NCBI GenBank assembly: GCA_041565695.1
Contig: JBFGUI010000008.1
Span: 1 to 29,478 of the forward strand
From: Pelagibius sp041565695
Lineage (GTDB): Bacteria; Pseudomonadota; Alphaproteobacteria; Kiloniellales; Kiloniellaceae
Direction: 5' to 3'
Length of the DNA stretch: 29,478 nt
This document shows, one piece after another, positions 28,527 to 29,478 of the stretch. Numbering within the stretch: position 1 is the stretch's first letter; each line of letters opens with the position of its first letter. Under the pieces are notes generated by a model, which was given only the letters and a program-made list of their open reading frames with translations, searched no databases and was not told where the DNA came from. A program made the translations under genes and the position numbers.

Positions 28527-29478
28527 ATGGACATTCACAAGAATGCCCGCCTGACGCCGCATAGTCGAGCCGAGCTGGTACGCCGAGTGCTGTTTGACGG
28601 GCAGAGCCCCAAGGCCGTAGCCGTCGCCCTTGGGGTCTGCGAGCGAACCGTCCGCAAATGGCTCAAGCGCTACCAGGAGGAGGGGCTGGCAGGCTTGGCG
28701 GACCGCTCATCCCGGCCGCACCGGCTCCACCAGCCGACGCCACCGGCCAAGCTCGAGCGCATCGAGACCTTGCGCCGCCAACGCTGGACCGGCCAGCAGA
28801 TCGCCGCCGAGGTCGGCGTCTCGCCGGCCACGGTCAGCCGCACCCTGCGACGGCGCGGGCTCAACAGACTGAAGGCCCTGGAGCCGGCCGAGCCGGTGCG
28901 ACGCTATCAGCGCGAGCATCCCGGCGAGATGATCCACATCGACATCAAGAAGCTCGGCCGATTCTCCAGGATCGGGCATCGCATCACCGGCGACCGAACC
29001 GGCCAGAGCCTGACCCGTGGCATCGGATGGGAGTACGTCCACGTTTGCATCGACGATAGGTCCCGCCTCGCCTTCAGCCAGATCTTGCCCGACGAGCGAA
29101 AACACAGCGCCGTGGCCTTCCTGGAGGCCGCCGTCGCCTACTACAAGAGCCTCGGCGTCACCGTCGAGCGGGTCATGACCGACAACGGCTCATGCTATCG
29201 CTCCAAGGACTTCGCAAAGGCCTGCAAGACGCTCGGCATCAGACACATCCGGACAAAGCCATACACCCCCAAGACCAACGGAAAGGCCGAGAGGTTCATC
29301 CAAACAGCGCTCAGGGAATGGGCCTACGCCAGGGCCTACCAGACTTCCGAACAGCGCGCCCTGGAACTGCCGCTATGGCTCCACCAGTACAACTGGCACC
29401 GGCCGCATGGTAGCTTGAAGGCCAAAACACCCATCAGCCAACTCGGCCTCTCCGAGGATAACCTGTTGAGGTTCCACA
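28527..29478 (+). CDS. IS481-family transposase, 3'-incomplete at window edge
   Basis: A DDE transposase read without a stop for 317 codons to the last base. An N-terminal helix-turn-helix region (residues 14-50, ELVRRVLFDGQSPKAVAVAL, ERTVRKWLKRY) is followed by a second HTH-like segment (QQIAAEVGVSPATVSRTL, 90-107) and the integrase-like core. D139 in HIDIKKLGRF, D219 in VMTDNGSCY and E255 in GKAERFIQT give a D-D(35)E spacing. The end HGSLKAKTPISQL, then LRFH, is typical. ATG at 28527 follows GGGGGACC. No frameshift or internal stop is present, so the copy should be active. The stop codon lies beyond the window, apparently in the target duplication. Confidence 0.93.
   Translation, partial: MDIHKNARLTPHSRAELVRRVLFDGQSPKAVAVALGVCERTVRKWLKRYQEEGLAGLADRSSRPHRLHQPTPPAKLERIETLRRQRWTGQQIAAEVGVSPATVSRTLRRRGLNRLKALEPAEPVRRYQREHPGEMIHIDIKKLGRFSRIGHRITGDRTGQSLTRGIGWEYVHVCIDDRSRLAFSQILPDERKHSAVAFLEAAVAYYKSLGVTVERVMTDNGSCYRSKDFAKACKTLGIRHIRTKPYTPKTNGKAERFIQTALREWAYARAYQTSEQRALELPLWLHQYNWHRPHGSLKAKTPISQLGLSEDNLLRFH

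Larger units (their letters stand above)
28444..29478 (+). mobile_element. IS481-family insertion sequence, 1035 bp, ending at the window edge
   Basis: The left end begins TGTGAGC (28444) and the right end finishes TTCCACA (29478); the right end reversed (TGTGGAACCTCAACAGGTT) matches the left (TGTGAGCTTTCAGCAGGTT), and 16 of the first 23 bases agree. TCTAGG (28438-28443) directly abuts the left end and fits the NCTAGN target reported for IS481. The element encodes one intact transposase. It is inserted about 290 bp upstream of the phaE-like gene, pointing away from it. The window ends exactly at the right terminus, so the other target copy is not visible. Confidence 0.85.

Overview
The window reads as chromosomal DNA of a free-living alphaproteobacterium. 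It is GC-rich, and several gene neighbourhoods are typical of the class: a TIGR02302/DUF4175 gene facing a CpdR-like receiver, a zinc-ribbon gene divergent from ftsEX-ydcF-plsC, a cobalamin-dependent nrdJ, hisC-tyrA, and a pha polyester cluster. CGTCA-stem-CTTG-stem-TCCA palindromes of the kind scattered through Rhodospirillales-type genomes lie between genes. I would place it near Rhodospirillales/Kiloniellales, but genus and family cannot be read from this sequence.

Layout. 1-6052: the 3' part of a TIGR02302 membrane protein, a CpdR-like response regulator with a CtrA-type box (TTAA-N7-TTAA) behind it, a zinc-ribbon/DUF3426 membrane protein, then the tightly packed ftsE-ftsX-ydcF-plsC operon for division and envelope lipid synthesis. 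6053-8895: nrdJ with its own promoter and a perfect 5'UTR palindrome, followed by an overlapping small unknown gene. 8896-10187: an SDR gene set between palindromic repeats, one of which is split by a 278-bp MITE-like insertion. 10188-13669: on the minus strand, a YHS-domain periplasmic protein followed by bufA-bufB-bufC-bufD, a bufferin operon (a copper-related RiPP with MNIO enzyme, partner and DoxX membrane protein). Two hairpin repeats lie between the precursor and its enzyme. 13732-15284: a chaC-type gene coupled to a threonine-dehydratase-like gene. 15422-19320: a DUF2125 gene running convergently into an aromatic amino acid operon (chorismate mutase fused to a compressed prephenate-dehydratase/ACT-like region, hisC, tyrA). 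19715-24062: a glycerate-dehydrogenase-like enzyme, a methyltransferase-like protein, a DUF985 cupin, a DMT exporter, a Nudix hydrolase and a CMD/AhpD-like protein. 24242-28156: polyhydroxyalkanoate genes phaB and phaA, each with its own intrinsic terminator, and a short class-III-like phaC overlapped out of frame by a small phaE-like gene. 28444-29478: an IS481-family element that ends exactly at the window edge.

How the parts work together. The aromatic operon uses three consecutive 4-nt stop/start overlaps, so mutase, aminotransferase and dehydrogenase are probably made in step. PhaA and PhaB turn acetyl-CoA into 3-hydroxybutyryl-CoA, which the PhaC/PhaE pair would polymerise. In the buf operon, BufB and BufC would modify cysteines of the exported BufA peptide; the upstream periplasmic YHS protein is an attractive but unproven accessory. 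The points most worth following up are the YHS-buf linkage and its operator-like palindrome, the MITE inside a palindrome, the CtrA box behind the cpdR-like gene, the long phaE/phaC overlap, and the IS481 copy whose transposase stop codon appears to be supplied by its CTAG target site.
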